DNA of 64,000 nucleotides, from positions 12,834,001 to 12,898,000 of the forward strand of contig AP026539.1 in NCBI GenBank assembly GCA_026075535.2. The letters run 5' to 3'. The DNA comes from Tricholoma matsutake. Taxonomy: Eukaryota > Basidiomycota > Agaricomycetes > Agaricales > Tricholomataceae. The notes beneath the pieces are model-generated. The model was not told the DNA's origin. It was given only the letters and a program-made list of their open reading frames with translations, and made no database searches. Position numbers and translations under genes: made by a program. The stretch's first letter is position 1; each line of letters starts with the position of its first letter. Positions 21,947 through 32,664 of this stretch are shown here, one piece after another.

Positions 21947-24374
21947 TTTGATGGGGATATCATAATGTACAGATAAAGAAAGGAGACAAGTGGAAGGCAG
22001 CATTCAAGACTAACTGAGGGCTATTCAAGCCAATGGTGATGTTCTTTGGGCTGTGCAACTCACTGGCAACATTCCAGGCAATGATGAACAATCTCTTCCG
22101 AGATATGCTGGATGAAGGATGGCTCATCATCTATATGGATGACATCCTGATCTTCTCAAAGACAGAAGAAGAACACCAGATAAGGACCGAAAGAGTCCTC
22201 AAATGACGACGACAATGTGATCTCTACCTGAAAATAGAGAAGTGCAAGTTCAATGTGCAAGAAGTTGACTTCTTGGGAATGATCATCAGGCCCAACGAAC
22301 TTGCAATGGACAACACAAAGCTGGCTGGGATCAAGGACTGGCCCATGCCAAAGACAGTGAAGGACGTAAGATCCTTCCTAGGATTTGGAAACTTCTATCG
22401 AAGATTCATCGGACGCTTTGTGAATCTGGCCAGACCGCTGAATGACTTGACGAAGAAGAACCAGAAATTTGAAAGGACAAACGACTGCCAGCAGTCGTTC
22501 AATGCGCTAAAAAGGAAGTTCAATGAAGCCCCAGTACTGCTGATGCCAGACACAACAAAACCATTTGTGGTGGAATCAGACGCCTCAAAATTTGCAACAG
22601 GTGTGGTACTCAGACAACAGGACACCAACAGAGACTGACACCCATGCGGTTACATCTCACATTCTTTCAATGAATCTGAAAGAAATTACGAAATATACAA
22701 CAGGGAACTACTGGGAGTAATCCGAGCGCTAGAGACCTGGAGACACTACCTACAGGGGACACTGTTCCATGTGATGGTACTGTCTGATCACAAGAACCTG
22801 ATGTACTTCTGTCAGGCACAGAAACTGAACTGATGACAGGCTAGATGGAGCATCTACCTGTCACAATTAGACCTGAAGCTGCAACACATACCAGGATCAC
22901 AGATGGTACAATCTGATGCCCTATCGAGGAGAGCAGATCATATAGCTGAAGAAGACACTGATAATGAGGACAAGACCATCCTTGCAGACAAATTATTTGT
23001 GAAAACGATCAATGCTGAACTCCAGGGAGCCCTGGTCTCAGCAATAATGAAGGATGACCTCATAATTGATGCTTTACAAGCTCTGAAGAACAATGGAACT
23101 CCCCCAATCAAGTCTGCATTAGAGGACTGGAAATTAGAAATACCATGATAGCATCACAACAGGGCACCCTGGACAATGGCAGATGATCGAACTGATCCAA
23201 TGAGACTACTGGTGGCCAGGAATGGCCAACTTCATAAAGAAGTACATCGAAGGCTGTGCAAAGTGCCAGCAAATGAAGATCAACATGCACCTGACAACCC
23301 CACCACTGACACCAATATCATCCGATGCCAGCAGACCATTTGAGCTGGTGACGACAGATTTCATTACAGATCTGCCCATAATAAACAGATTTGACTCAAT
23401 CATGGTCGTGGTAGACCATGGTCTTATGAAGGGGGTAATTTTTATCCCTTGCGCAAAGACGATCGACCCACTTGGTGCCGCAGACCTTTACCTGCGCCAT
23501 GTATACACACAATTTGGACTCCCTGGAAGAATCATCTCAGACAGAGACCATCAATTTGCATCCAAACTCTTCCAAGAACTCGGATGACTGCTCGGGATCA
23601 AGTCATCCATAAGTACCACTTATCACCCCCAGACCAGAGCGAGCAAACCAAGAGCTAGAAGTTTACCTCTGCATGTTCTGTTCGAACAAACCCAAAGATT
23701 GGGAGTGTTATCTCCCAATGGCAGAATTTGCGCACAACCAGAAGATGCACTCTGCAGTAAAACACTCGCCGTTTTACTTGATGATGGGATATCAACCACG
23801 CACTATCCCCACCCCTTACAAAAAGACGAATGTGCCAGCTGCTGAACAGAGAATCCAAGAACTTCTCTCTGCAAGAAGGGAAGCTCTTGCCGCACATGAA
23901 CTGGCCAGACAGGCTGTGGCTGCCCGAATGAAAGGGTGATACGAACCATTCAAGGTTGGAGAACAAGTGTGGCTTGACTCCAAGAACCTGAAGATTGGCT
24001 ACCCAGCAAGAAAATTGGTGCCAAAATGAGAAGGGCCCTTTGTGATTGAAGATGCTTTGTCGAGAACAACATACCAATTGAAACTGCCACCGAGATGGAA
24101 GATCCACCCAGTATTCCATGCGGCTTTACTCATGCGATACCATGAGAACAACACTCATGGACAAAACTTCCTGACTCCACCACCCAACCTTGTGGAAGGA
24201 GAAAACAAGTACAAAGTGGAAGTGATCATCGCACACAAGAAGCATGGCAAGACACACTGCTACCTTGTGAAATGGGTTGACTACCCAACATCCGAAAACA
24301 CATGGGAACCCAAATCAAACTTGAAAAATGCCCCTGAGATCCTGACAGCATATAAGAAGAGGTACCACCTCTAA
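21946..24374 (+). pseudogene. TE-A pol fragment: RT, RNase H, integrase, chromodomain
   Basis: RT begins at [12 protein letters not shown] (21952) and includes the intact catalytic YMDDILIFS (about 22132). RNase H follows ([10 protein letters not shown], about 22575). Integrase has the zinc-binding HH-CC region (HDSITTGHPG...CAKCQQ) with about 26 residues deleted near 23140. The core TTDFITDLP (first D) and DRDHQF (second D) are present. The chromodomain ends the frame (KVEVIIAHKKHG...LVKWVDY, 24215-24374). In-frame stops include TGA at 22015, 22204, 22636, 22831, 22834 and 23937, mostly where relatives have Arg or Trp. Confidence 0.85.
23401..23452 (+). promoter_or_regulatory. Candidate central polypurine tract block in TE-A integrase
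   Basis: This 52 nt stretch is identical to TE-E 62286-62337 except for one base, although flanking codons have diverged. Its core ATGAAGGGGGTAA (23426-23438) closely resembles the 3' polypurine tract ATGAGGGGGTAA at 25430-25441, directly before the 3' LTR. The role as a second plus-strand primer is inferred. Confidence 0.5.
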
Positions 24375-24516
24375 TGAAAACCCAAAACCCCCTTTCCTGA
24401 ACACAGCACAATGACACCCCTGATACCTGCTAGATGACAATTGACCCGAGATCTGTTGAACGTTGATGCCCTTCACATTCACGTTCACCCCCTCCATTGA
24501 TAAATACAAAAAGAAC

Positions 24517-24954
24517 ATGGCAACTGGATGATGAGTCATTGACCAGTTACCAAGAATGAACAGACTGCTGGGGTGACCCTCTTGGGAATGCCCTGATGGA
24601 ATCATATTCTGGATAACAAGAGATGACTGGGTAAGGAGAGTATCCTCAACCTGCCCAAAGTGCTGCCTCTATGCATGGAGGAGCATGAAGATGGATTTAG
24701 GCTGGGTAAAGGCACAATTTGAAGAATGGTGCTTCAAGGGAGAGTTGGACAATGATGACTACTTCCCTGAGGAATTCTACCTCGACCGCAGTGGCCTAAC
24801 CCCAGGCAGAAGACCACTGGTGGGAATTAACCCACCACTGTGGAAAGACCTGCAGTGGAACACCCACTACGATGAAGAAAGCAGATTTGAGCTGGCAAGG
24901 CAGCTCTTATTTGGACAACATGGAGAACTGGGGACATTGCTGCATTCCAGCTGA
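24517..24954 (+). pseudogene. Conserved accessory ORF of TE-A, downstream of pol
   Basis: From the ATG at 24517 the frame runs to a stop at 24952-24954 (about 145 codons), with TGA codons at the N-terminal end (two after MATG, one after RLLG). It is a different frame from the chromodomain and begins 142 nt after its stop. The same protein occurs at 63322-63840 in TE-E: shared FWIT.DDW, STCP.CCL.AWRS, AQ.EEW.F.GELD, FPE.FY.D, DLQWNTHYD and ELGTLL. About 41 of 60 residues agree in the best block. I do not recognise the family. The Cys pattern C-x2-C-C could bind metal, which is a guess. Its position corresponds to extra or env-like ORFs in other retroelements, but I see no signal peptide or membrane segment. 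Confidence 0.65.
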
Positions 24955-25004
24955 TGCCCCCACACATCGACACCCCAGACCACTGAGCACAACTAGGTGT
25001 GAAC

Positions 25005-25192
25005 CAATCATCCACAAAGATGTTAAACTATCAATCATCTGCAAGACGTTAAACTATCAATCATCTGCAAAGATGTTAAACTACCAATCATCCACAAAGA
25101 CATTAAACTAGTGATTGTCTGCAAAGATGTTAAACTACTGACCATCTGCAGAGACGTTAAACTACCAAGCATCCACGAAGATGTAAAACTAT
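25005..25192 (+). repeat. 27 bp tandem repeat array
   Basis: About seven imperfect copies of a 26-27 bp unit containing GATGTTAAACTATCAATCATC. It lies between the accessory ORF and the 3' LTR of TE-A. TE-E has no such array at the same place, so it is element-specific. Confidence 0.8.
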
Positions 25193-25441
25193 GGTTATTG
25201 CCCTTGATACTGCACAGACCCTACAGACCCCACCCCTTCTGATGACATCACCGACTCCTTGACACCACTGCTAGGGGCAGTATAGAACAAAAAGAACCTG
25301 ATCATGGTCCAAGCTCAGACATGAATGGTCCCTCCATCCCACACCAGATGCCAACGCCATGACATACCCACACCACAACCAATTTGACCCCAGAGGAGGA
25401 ACAATGATTTAGGTCAACTTTTGACCATAATGAGGGGGTAA

Positions 25442-25870
25442 TGTTACAATTTTACTTGTAACTCATGGAACCCGACCAACCCAACATACCCGATGATCCC
25501 CTCCAGACAGGAGGCACTCCTGATTCATGCTTAGAGCATGCCCTTGACACCACACACACACACGACACATGCTGACAACATGCATCTGATCCCCTTCCCA
25601 TGGAAGGCACCCTTGACGCATGGTGACTCCATGCACCTGAACCCATTCCCACAAATGCTGTGATATGACAGCCCTTTGACATGAGGTCCGTGATGTCAGA
25701 CGCCTCATGCTAGGCATGAGGCCTATTGTTTCTATTCTTACCTGATACACATCTACCTTTCTGATTGGATGATAATGACCTCCCTCTTAGTATAAGTACT
25801 GTGACTTGTAGTAGGGATATCCTTAGTTTAGATCTAGGCAATCTACAGCCCTAACTTGCAAACTCGTAAA
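25442..25870 (+). repeat. TE-A 3' LTR
   Basis: Begins TGTTACAATTTT directly after the polypurine tract ATGAGGGGGTAA. It contains the near-palindrome GCCTCATGCTAGGCATGAGG, shared with the TE-E LTR, and a TATA-like AGTATAAGTA near 25790. The right end is uncertain. The sequence that follows (CTAAGGAAGCCCCTTAG) resembles the leader after the TE-E 5' LTR, so either the LTR extends further or another element's leader is fused here. Confidence 0.7.
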
Positions 25871-25964
25871 CTTACTCGAAACCACTAAGGAAGCCCCTTA
25901 GTGTGTGAACCTGAACGACTCTATGCAGAAGGCCTGCTAGAGTGCACTATCCATCTTATGTCAG

Positions 25965-27632
25965 ATGCTCCGAGTAAGACTAGTGCCAAATGACTCATTG
26001 AGGAAGCACCTCGTCGAACGACATCGACTAGATCGAGTGGTTGAGGCTTCACCCTTAACATCAGTCATCAAGGAGATACCCTGTCTGCCTCTGCTCACAC
26101 AGATGCCCATTCCCATCGACGAGGGTATGGTGGGGAGCTCGACTCCTACCCATTGCCCTTCCAAATATTTGAAGGCAATGCATGCCAAGTTCCATCAGCA
26201 GATCGACAATAAGGTGTCTGCAACCATGGAATCACTCCCGGATTGAAAGAATGGACCCCGTGTTCCCACTCCCCCAACTTATGGTGGGAGCTCGGATACT
26301 GAGGTGTTCAAACGGTGGCTGAACACTCTCCTTCGATGGTTGAAGGTGAGCAAAATGAGTGGTCCCAGTCTCGATGCTGAAAGGATCGAGTATACAGGCA
26401 TGTACCTAGAAGGAGTAGCCCTGACCTGGTTTGAGGACAACATGGATGGAGTATACTGCCACCGGGCCCAGTGGTCTTTTAAGGATGTGATCACCAGTCT
26501 ATATGACCAGTTTATACATGAAAATGCTACCCATGACGCGGCCAATGACTTTGCAAAGGTGAAATATGATGTAGTTGAAGGAGTCATGAGCTATTACCAT
26601 AAACTGGAGCGATATGCTACCAGGATGATCCGAGCCCTGGACCATTTCACCTTCAAAACCCAACTTTTGTCTGGGTTACCCCAGACTATGGTGTCTTTCA
26701 TATTTGACAAAGGCTGTTCCACAGAAGCCAGTTCCATGGATACCATCCTGTACTACGCCCGCGAGGCCAAAGAAATATTCAGGAAGAAGAAGAGATACCA
26801 GAAGCATAAGCGCCTGGTGGAGGCCCTGTCTTCCAGTAAGGATGTTCCAAAACCCAAGGTGACCACCTCCACCTGGGAGGGTCGGTCCCCTGAGTGATCT
26901 CGCAAACGAACCCAAGATCCACCCAGGTGAGACAGTCAACCTAGGAACAGGGACAGGCCCAATAGAACTTGCGAAGTGTTTTCCGCGAGGAAGGAACCTT
27001 GTCAGGAGGATAGGAAGACACCCATATCTGGAGACTGGACTCCAAGAGATCATACCCCTACTAAAAAGTATGAGAAAACCAAGCCTCCTCCCACCTGCTA
27101 CAAGTGCGGGGTATTAGGTCATTACTCCAATGATAAGAAGTGTCCCGAGTACAATACCCTGGGACAATTGAAACCCCATATGGGTGCAAGGATGTATGCC
27201 GCCTGCGAGGAACTTGATGGTGCCAAGAATGATCACCCTCCAGTGGAGGATGAACGATTGGTGGTAGTTCAAAGTGATCCTGAGGAATCAGACCAGGATG
27301 TGTTGGGATCCCAATACAGTTCTGATGGGGATCCATACCTTGAATCAGGATCCGATGAAGGCGATGACCCCAAATGATTTGGAGCCATCTGGGAGGCAAT
27401 CTACAATTATGAGTCAGATTCAGCATCTGACTCATGTCCCTACATGCAATCAGTATCTGACTCAGAGGAGGATTCTGAGGAGAAGATGGTTGAACCAAGT
27501 CATCCCCCTGAGCAGATGGGGGTGATCACTGACTCCTCCCCCCCCATCTCCATGAACCTCAGGTGCCCCCCTGCCCTGAGGAAGTCATCCAAGAAAATTG
27601 TCCAACCTCCTCAAACTGAGAAGGACAACTGA
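25965..27632 (+). pseudogene. TE-B gag remnant
   Basis: The capsid-like core begins PPTYGGSSDTEVFKRWLNTL (about 26270) and continues through LLRWLKVSK, YEGVALTWFEDN-type sequence and LLSGLPQTMVSF (about 26680), the gag layout of the agaricomycete Tf2-like family. A zinc knuckle CYKCGVLGHYSNDKKC (about 27098) is of form C-x2-C-x4-H-x6-C. An acidic C-terminal tail follows. TGA codons at 26244, 26895, 26931 and 27375 break it. The true start upstream is unclear; an ATG at 25959 lies in another frame. Confidence 0.75.
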
Positions 27633-27647
27633 TGCTTTATCATAAGT

Positions 27648-29832
27648 ATGAAGATCCATGGTCTTGAAGCTAACGTACTTCTAGACTCAGGGTGTACAGT
27701 GGACTCAGTTTCACCTGAGTTTACCATATCTGCAAATCTGAAAGTGCATGAGCTGGAGGACCCAGTACCCCTCCAGCTAGGTATGGTGGGAAGTTGGTCC
27801 AAAATCAATTTTGGACTCTTTGGAGAGTTCAAATTAGGGACCATAAGAGCCAATCATTATTTTGATGTGATCAACCTCAATAGATATGACACCATTGTGG
27901 GTACAGTGTTTATGAGGAAATATGGGCTCATCCTGGACTTCGAGCAAGACCAGGTGTGGTTTCAGGGCCAGGTCCTCCCCACCATTGTGAAGAGCGAAAG
28001 CACTTTTCGACAAGTATGCAGATATGCCATGAGAACTCAACCTGTACAGGATGAGTGACTCGACAGTGGCCCTCATGCCACTGTCAGTGTCTTGAAGGAT
28101 CCCAATAAGCTAGGAATAAGTTTGGTTTTGGCCCAGCCTCCATCTAGAGGCTGGGCCTCCATGACAATGAAGGAGGAGAACAATGTGGATTGTCCCCATA
28201 AGGGGCATGGATTGGGGACATCAGACCCCATCCTCCTGGGGCCCAAAGACGAAGACTTGGATTCCTCAAATAGGGGCCTTGACCAGGAGCCAGAGAGCGA
28301 CCATGAGGACTCTGGTGATTGAGATGAATATGTTGAAGAGTTTACTCAGGACAGATACCCCAAGGGACCAAATTGCAGAATCGATCTAGGTCACCCCACA
28401 GTGCAGGAGGTGCTCTCAGAACAGCAACTGTCAGGCATGAATGAAGTGCTCTTCATTATCTGCGAAGAGCTAGCCGAGAGTGCAAAGGCCCAAGGACCTT
28501 TGGCCAAGAAGGACATTCCCCAGTTGCAAGAGGAATGGCTTGAGGTCTGCAAGGACATCCTGCAGGGTGTACCAGAACGACTCCCTCCAATGAGGGAGAT
28601 CAACCATCAAATCCCATTGGTGGATGAAAAGAAGAGGTATAACTACCACTTACCTAAGTGTCCTGACTCGATGCAACAACCCCTCACCGATAATATCGAG
28701 AGGTATTGTTGGGCAGGATGGTGGAGACCAGCGCGCATGGAGCAAGCTGCTCCAATGCTGGTGGTCCCCAAGAAAAATGGGGACATCCATACCATGGTGA
28801 ATGCAAAAAAGAGGAATGACAATACCGTCAAGAATGTGATGCCTTTCCCTGATCAGGACCTGATCAGGCTGGATGTAGCTCGAGCAAAGTATCATTTGAA
28901 GATCGACTTATCTGATGCTTATGAGCAGATTCCAGTCAACCCAGAGGATGTCTGGAAAACAGTGTTTGCGATGGTACTGGGCACTTTTGAGAGCCTGGTG
29001 ATGCAGCAGGGCGATTGCAATGCCCCAGCTACTTTCCAACAATTGATGAACTCCATCTTCAGGGAGTACATCAGACAGTTCATGCACGCTTATCTTGATG
29101 ATATCTTTGTGTTCAGCGACTCAGTTGTTGAACATCAACACCACCTGCAGCTCGTGTTCAATAAACTATGAGAGCACGAACTGTACCTTCGTGTAGATAA
29201 ATGTGAACTATATGCCGAGAAACTTGAATGTCTTGGCCATATGATAGATGACAAGGGCCTCCATGCCGACAGTGATAAAATGGCAAGGATACGAGAATGG
29301 AAGGTGCCACAAAACTATCATGAGGTTCAATGGTTCTTGGGACTAGTTCAGTACCTAGCCCACTTCCTTCCCAATATTTCGGCATACACCAGTCCACTCT
29401 CCGCTATGATGAAGAATGGACAATCATTCCATTGGCATCCTCTGCACAATAGCTGTTTCCAGACTATCAAAGACATCTGTTGTTTGACCCCAGTTCTAAA
29501 ACCCATCGATGACAGCTCAGAAGAGCCCATCTGGGTGATTTGCGACGCTTCGGTATTCGGGGTTGGGGCCATATATGGGCAGGGCCCTGAATGGCAGAGC
29601 TGTTGACCAGCCAGATTCCTATCCAAAAGGTTTGGACCTTTGAGCACAAAACCATTGCGATCCTTGAGGTGCTTCTCAAGTGGGAAGATAAGCTAATAGG
29701 TCAGCAACTTCACGTGGTGACAGATCACAAGGCCTTGGAATTTTTCCAGACCCAGCATCAATTATCAGCCCATCAGTCCTGGTGGATGGAGTACCTCTCA
29801 TGCTTCGACTTTGACATAGGGTATGTCAAAGG
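27648..29832 (+). pseudogene. TE-B protease, RT and N-terminal RNase H
   Basis: The protease active site is LLDSGCTVDSV (about 27678). RT shows KIDLSDAYEQIPV (about 28900) and the catalytic AYLDDIFVFS (about 29090), intact. RNase H starts VICDASVFGVGAIYG (about 29537), with VVTDHKALEFF (about 29715) after a one-base frameshift near 29630. Stops at 28056, 28320, 29169 and 29605 are all TGA where Arg-type codons are expected. The frame is cut at GYVKG by NT1, and the exact reading frame resumes after it. Confidence 0.85.
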
Positions 29833-29864
29833 CAGTACTTTACAGTCCCCCACCTGTCCTAGTG

Positions 29865-30005
29865 GACTCCGACCAGACTGACTGGAGTCCACTGGAGTCC
29901 AAGTGGAGTCCAAGTGGAGTCCAATTGAACTACACTAAGTCATGTAGAGTTCAATCCCCCATTGGAGTCCAACTGGAGTCTGAGTGGAGTCCAACTGGAG
30001 GCCGA
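29865..30005. repeat. Degenerate TGGAGTCC array, NT1 left arm
   Basis: Irregular copies of TGGAGTCC, GTGGAGTCC and AACTGGAGTC. A matching array lies at 31485-31730 near the right end, and related GGAGTCC/GGAATCC arrays lie inside both ends of NT2 and NT3. It is a constant subterminal feature of the family, possibly a transposase-binding array. Confidence 0.7.
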
Positions 30006-30088
30006 CTGCAACCAAATGATAAGTCAATTGGATATGAGCTCAAAGGACTTTGGACTTGGTGAATACCTGCAAAATAAATTTGTGTACT

Positions 30089-30168
30089 GCAGGAATTGAA
30101 CTCAAGACCTCACCATAAGGAATCACATGACAAACCAAACAAGTGTGCTCAACCACTTGAGCCACAGG
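30089..30168 (-). promoter_or_regulatory. tRNA-like Pol III promoter, NT1 left arm
   Basis: On the minus strand, GTGGCTCAAGTGGTTGAGCAC (A-box like) is followed about 50 nt later by GAGTTCAATTCC (B-box like). The arrangement, including the intervening CACATGTTTGGTTTGTCATGTG-like segment, recurs at 40062-40140 and 42936-43012. It points toward the nearby left terminus. It is not a functional tRNA that I can fold. Confidence 0.5.
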
Positions 30169-30329
30169 AGATCTATTGGGGATCAATATAAGGTTTATTT
30201 ATGACTCAACTTTTCATATTCTTCGAGGAGGCATTTTTCAAACAATTAAGATCAAAAAATTTTAATTAACCACATCCCTAGTGTAGGACATGAGGGAGTG
30301 GGTATAATTTAATAATAAACAAAAAAAAA

Positions 30330-30415
30330 CCCCTCTCGCATCTTGCGAGAGGGGGGGCAGAGATAAATTAAAAATAATATAAAGACCCCTCCCCATGCAA
30401 AATGCAGGGGAGGGG
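30330..30415. repeat. Pair of strong hairpins, NT1
   Basis: The first hairpin (30330-30354) is CCCCTCTCGCA, loop TCT, TGCGAGAGGGG: 11 bp arms, perfect. The second (30387-30415) is CCCCTCCCC plus TGCA on each side of AAA, with one unpaired A. Homologous hairpins in NT2 (40290-40316) have different bases but keep pairing. Confidence 0.75.
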
Positions 30416-30489
30416 GGTTGGGGGATGCGGTCTGGGGTGGGTGTTGTCGCCCACCCCTCCTTGCACGCATCCGTCGCCGTAGCAAGCCG

Positions 30490-31330
30490 CACCCATCATC
30501 CACCCTACGAGCAGTTGCTCATAGGCGTGGGGATGGGTGCCGTGGTCGTCTTATCCCTGGTGTGCCCGCCATCCACCCGACGAGCAGCTGCTCGTCAGCA
30601 TGGGCTCTCACCACCCATCCACCCTGTGAGCAGAGGCTCGCAGGCGTGGGGTGGGTGTGTTGTCGGCTTTGGGGGGTGCTGGTAGGCGTCATCGTCGACC
30701 GCACACACTCACGATCCACCCTACGAGCAGGGGCTTGCAGGCATGGGGTGGGTGTGTTGGCTCATTTGTGGGTGGTGGTGTCGTTACTAGTAGATTATAA
30801 CCTAGAAAACTAAAAAAACAAGTTAGTGAGTCCATAAAAACAAAAAGCAAATGACAAAAACTCACATAGGGCCCAAACGACACAATCTGCATCGTTTGGG
30901 TTCGCATTGGCTTGTTTGCGGGTGGTGGTGTCATTACTAGTAGATTATAACCTAGCAAACTAAAAAAACGAGTTAGTTAGTTGATAAAAACAAAAACCAA
31001 GTGAAAAAAACTTACATAGGGCCCAAACGACGCGATTGGCATCGTTTGGGCCCGCGTTGGCTTGTTTGCGAGTGGTGGTGTCGTTACTAGTAGATTATAA
31101 CCTAGAAAACTAAAAAAACGAGTTAGTGAGTTTATAAAAACCAAGTGAAAAAAACTTACATAGGGCCCAAATGATGCGATCGGCGTCGTTTGGGCCCATG
31201 TTGGCTCGTTTGCAAGTGGTGGCGTCGTTGCCAGTAGATTATAACCTAGAAAGCTAAAAAAACAGGTTGGTTAGTTTATAAAAACAAAAAGCAAACAAAA
31301 AAAAACTTATGTAGGGCCCGTCCATTGGGC
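30490..31330. repeat. NT1 internal arrays: GAGCA/TGCTC modules and ~150 bp units
   Basis: From about 30490 to 30760, four modules of type CCACCCTACGAGCAGTTGCTC...GTGGGG each centre on a short palindrome. From about 30755 to 31330, units of 145-152 bp repeat. Each holds TTATAACCTAGAAAACTAAA, a run of A, and a palindrome GGGCCCAAACGA...TCGTTTGGGCCC. The copy at 31019-31053 has perfect 12 bp arms and an 11 nt loop. The same unit occurs in NT2 near 49310-49640. Confidence 0.75.
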
Positions 31331-31761
31331 TTGTTTGTGGGTGGTGGTGATGGCGGATTGGGCATGGGAGCAGTGGCGGTGGGTGTCCACGCAGTGGTGG
31401 TGGTAGAGAGAGGAGGGAGGGAGGTGGCTGTTGATGGTGGTGGTGGTGGTGGTGAGTGATGAGCTGGCACATTTGATGACGCACTAGACTCCAACCGGAC
31501 TCCAACCAGACTCCAACCAGACTCCACTGGACTCCACTGGACCAGTCTGAGTGGAATCTGGTGTTTCAGTGGATTCCACTCAGAGTCCAGTCGGACTGGA
31601 CTGGGACTGGACTGGCAACTTTGCAGCAGTTGGCTGGTGACCAGTCCCAGTGGACTCCCGTCGGACTCCAGTCGGACTCCAGTCAGTCCAGTTGGACTCC
31701 AGTCAGTCCGGTTGGACTCCAGTCGGAGTCTGATGGGAAAGGTGGGGGAGTGAAAAGACCT

Positions 31762-32642
31762 TGTCAAAGGGAACCTCAACAAGGTTGCAGATGCCCTGTC
31801 CTGGTATTACCAGTTTGATAACTGGGAAGACGCACCCCTGGTGCAACATTATGTGTTCACTGATGTATGCTTTGATCCTATGCATGAGGACTTGCCCTGG
31901 GATGGTCATTTGGAAATTAGGAATCGAGTCATCAAGGCACAATCCACCAATGCCCAGGTCCATCGAGCAGAAGAGCATCTAAGAGCCTTGCATGAGTGGG
32001 TTGAGGATCGAGAACTGGCTGCAGCGGTGCTCACCGGTGCATAGGATGAGAATGGGATGGGAGGTCTTAAAGAGCCCCAAGGGGAAGACCCCATGGTATA
32101 TGAATCACTGGCCAAACACCAGGATTTGAAGGTGTTCTTGTCAGAACAGGACCCGATGGATGAGGACATTTGATGGGGATATAAGGAGGACAAGGTATTT
32201 GGCAAAGTCCTGGATAACCTGGAAGATCACCCCGACTTTGAGGTGATCAACAGTATAATATGGATGAAGAACAAAGGAGGAGAACACGTTGTGTGCATTT
32301 TACATGGCTGTATCATCAACCAAGCCCACTAGATTGTCAGGCACTTTGGCCCAGCAAAGACCTCTGAGTATGTTAGGCAATGGTATTGGTGGCCTTGCCT
32401 CCAATACAAAGTGGATAAGTTCTGCGAATTGTGTGAGGCCTGCGTTTGGTCCAAGGGGGAGTATTGCTCCCCCATGGGTAAGTTACATTCGTTGCCCACC
32501 CCGATCCATCCTTGGGAATCCATAGGGATGGACTTTATTGGTCCGTTCCCTGAGTTGGAAGGGTTTAATTACCTATGGGTGGTGATATGCTGACTGTCAT
32601 CTATGGTGCACCTGGTTCCCATAACAATCACCACCACCACTG
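31762..32642 (+). pseudogene. TE-B RNase H end and integrase N-terminal part
   Basis: Resumes in frame as KGNLNKVADALS after NT1. The integrase zinc region is degenerate (CILHGCIIN..., CELCEACVWSK near 32430), and the core start GMDFIGPFPELEG holds the first catalytic Asp (about 32530). Stops are TAG 32041, TGA 32171, TAG 32329 and TGA 32590. The protein breaks after MVHLVPITITTTT at about 32640. The next expected residues (TASELLSLF) are found only at about 38910. Confidence 0.8.
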
Positions 32643-32664
32643 GAGTGTCATGGAGTGACCCTCC
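32643..32664. other. Left stub of an unresolved insertion in TE-B integrase
   Basis: These 22 bp plus 38738-38905 do not belong to TE-B integrase or to TE-C. Together they form an unidentified insertion of about 190 bp into which TE-C later jumped; the CCTCC target duplication falls inside it. Confidence 0.45.

Larger units (their letters stand above)
21565..25870 (+). mobile_element. TE-A: internally deleted marY1-like Ty3/Gypsy chromovirus
   Basis: Bounded by two LTRs starting TGTTACAATTTTACTTG (21565 and 25442). The 5' copy is cut after about 380 bp and joins directly to the middle of reverse transcriptase near 21946. R/U5, leader, gag, protease and the first RT motifs are therefore gone. 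What remains in order is RT, RNase H, integrase, chromodomain, an extra conserved ORF, a 27 bp tandem array, polypurine tract and 3' LTR. It is clearly homologous to TE-E. The right boundary of the 3' LTR is not fixed, and no 5 bp duplication matching TCAGT (21560-21564) was found. Confidence 0.8.
29833..31761. mobile_element. NT1: non-coding TIR element with 9 bp target duplication
   Basis: A 1,929 bp insertion in TE-B RNase H. The 9 bp duplication TGTCAAAGG lies at 29824-29832 and 31762-31770, and removing one copy plus the element restores the TE-B frame. Its ends are CAGTACTTTACAGTCCCCC and, inverted, AGGTCTTTTCACTCCCCC, with about 17 of 21 bp matching through CCCCCACC. Inside, in order, are a degenerate GGAGTCC array, a tRNA-like promoter (minus), C/G hairpins, GAGCA...TGCTC hairpin modules, four units of about 150 bp, a second GGAGTCC array and the right end. 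No open frame has coding character. The 9 bp duplication suits MULE-type or similar cut-and-paste mobilisation. No transposase for it is in the window. Confidence 0.85.

Noticed and set aside
30755..31330. CRISPR-like array (regular ~150 bp units with palindromes)
   Set aside because: Units are long and homologous throughout with no variable spacers, and the context is eukaryotic. It is an internal tandem repeat of NT1.
29833..31761. NT1 as a solo LTR or LARD element
   Set aside because: Its ends are inverted rather than direct repeats, do not start TG and end CA, and the target duplication is 9 bp rather than 4-6 bp.
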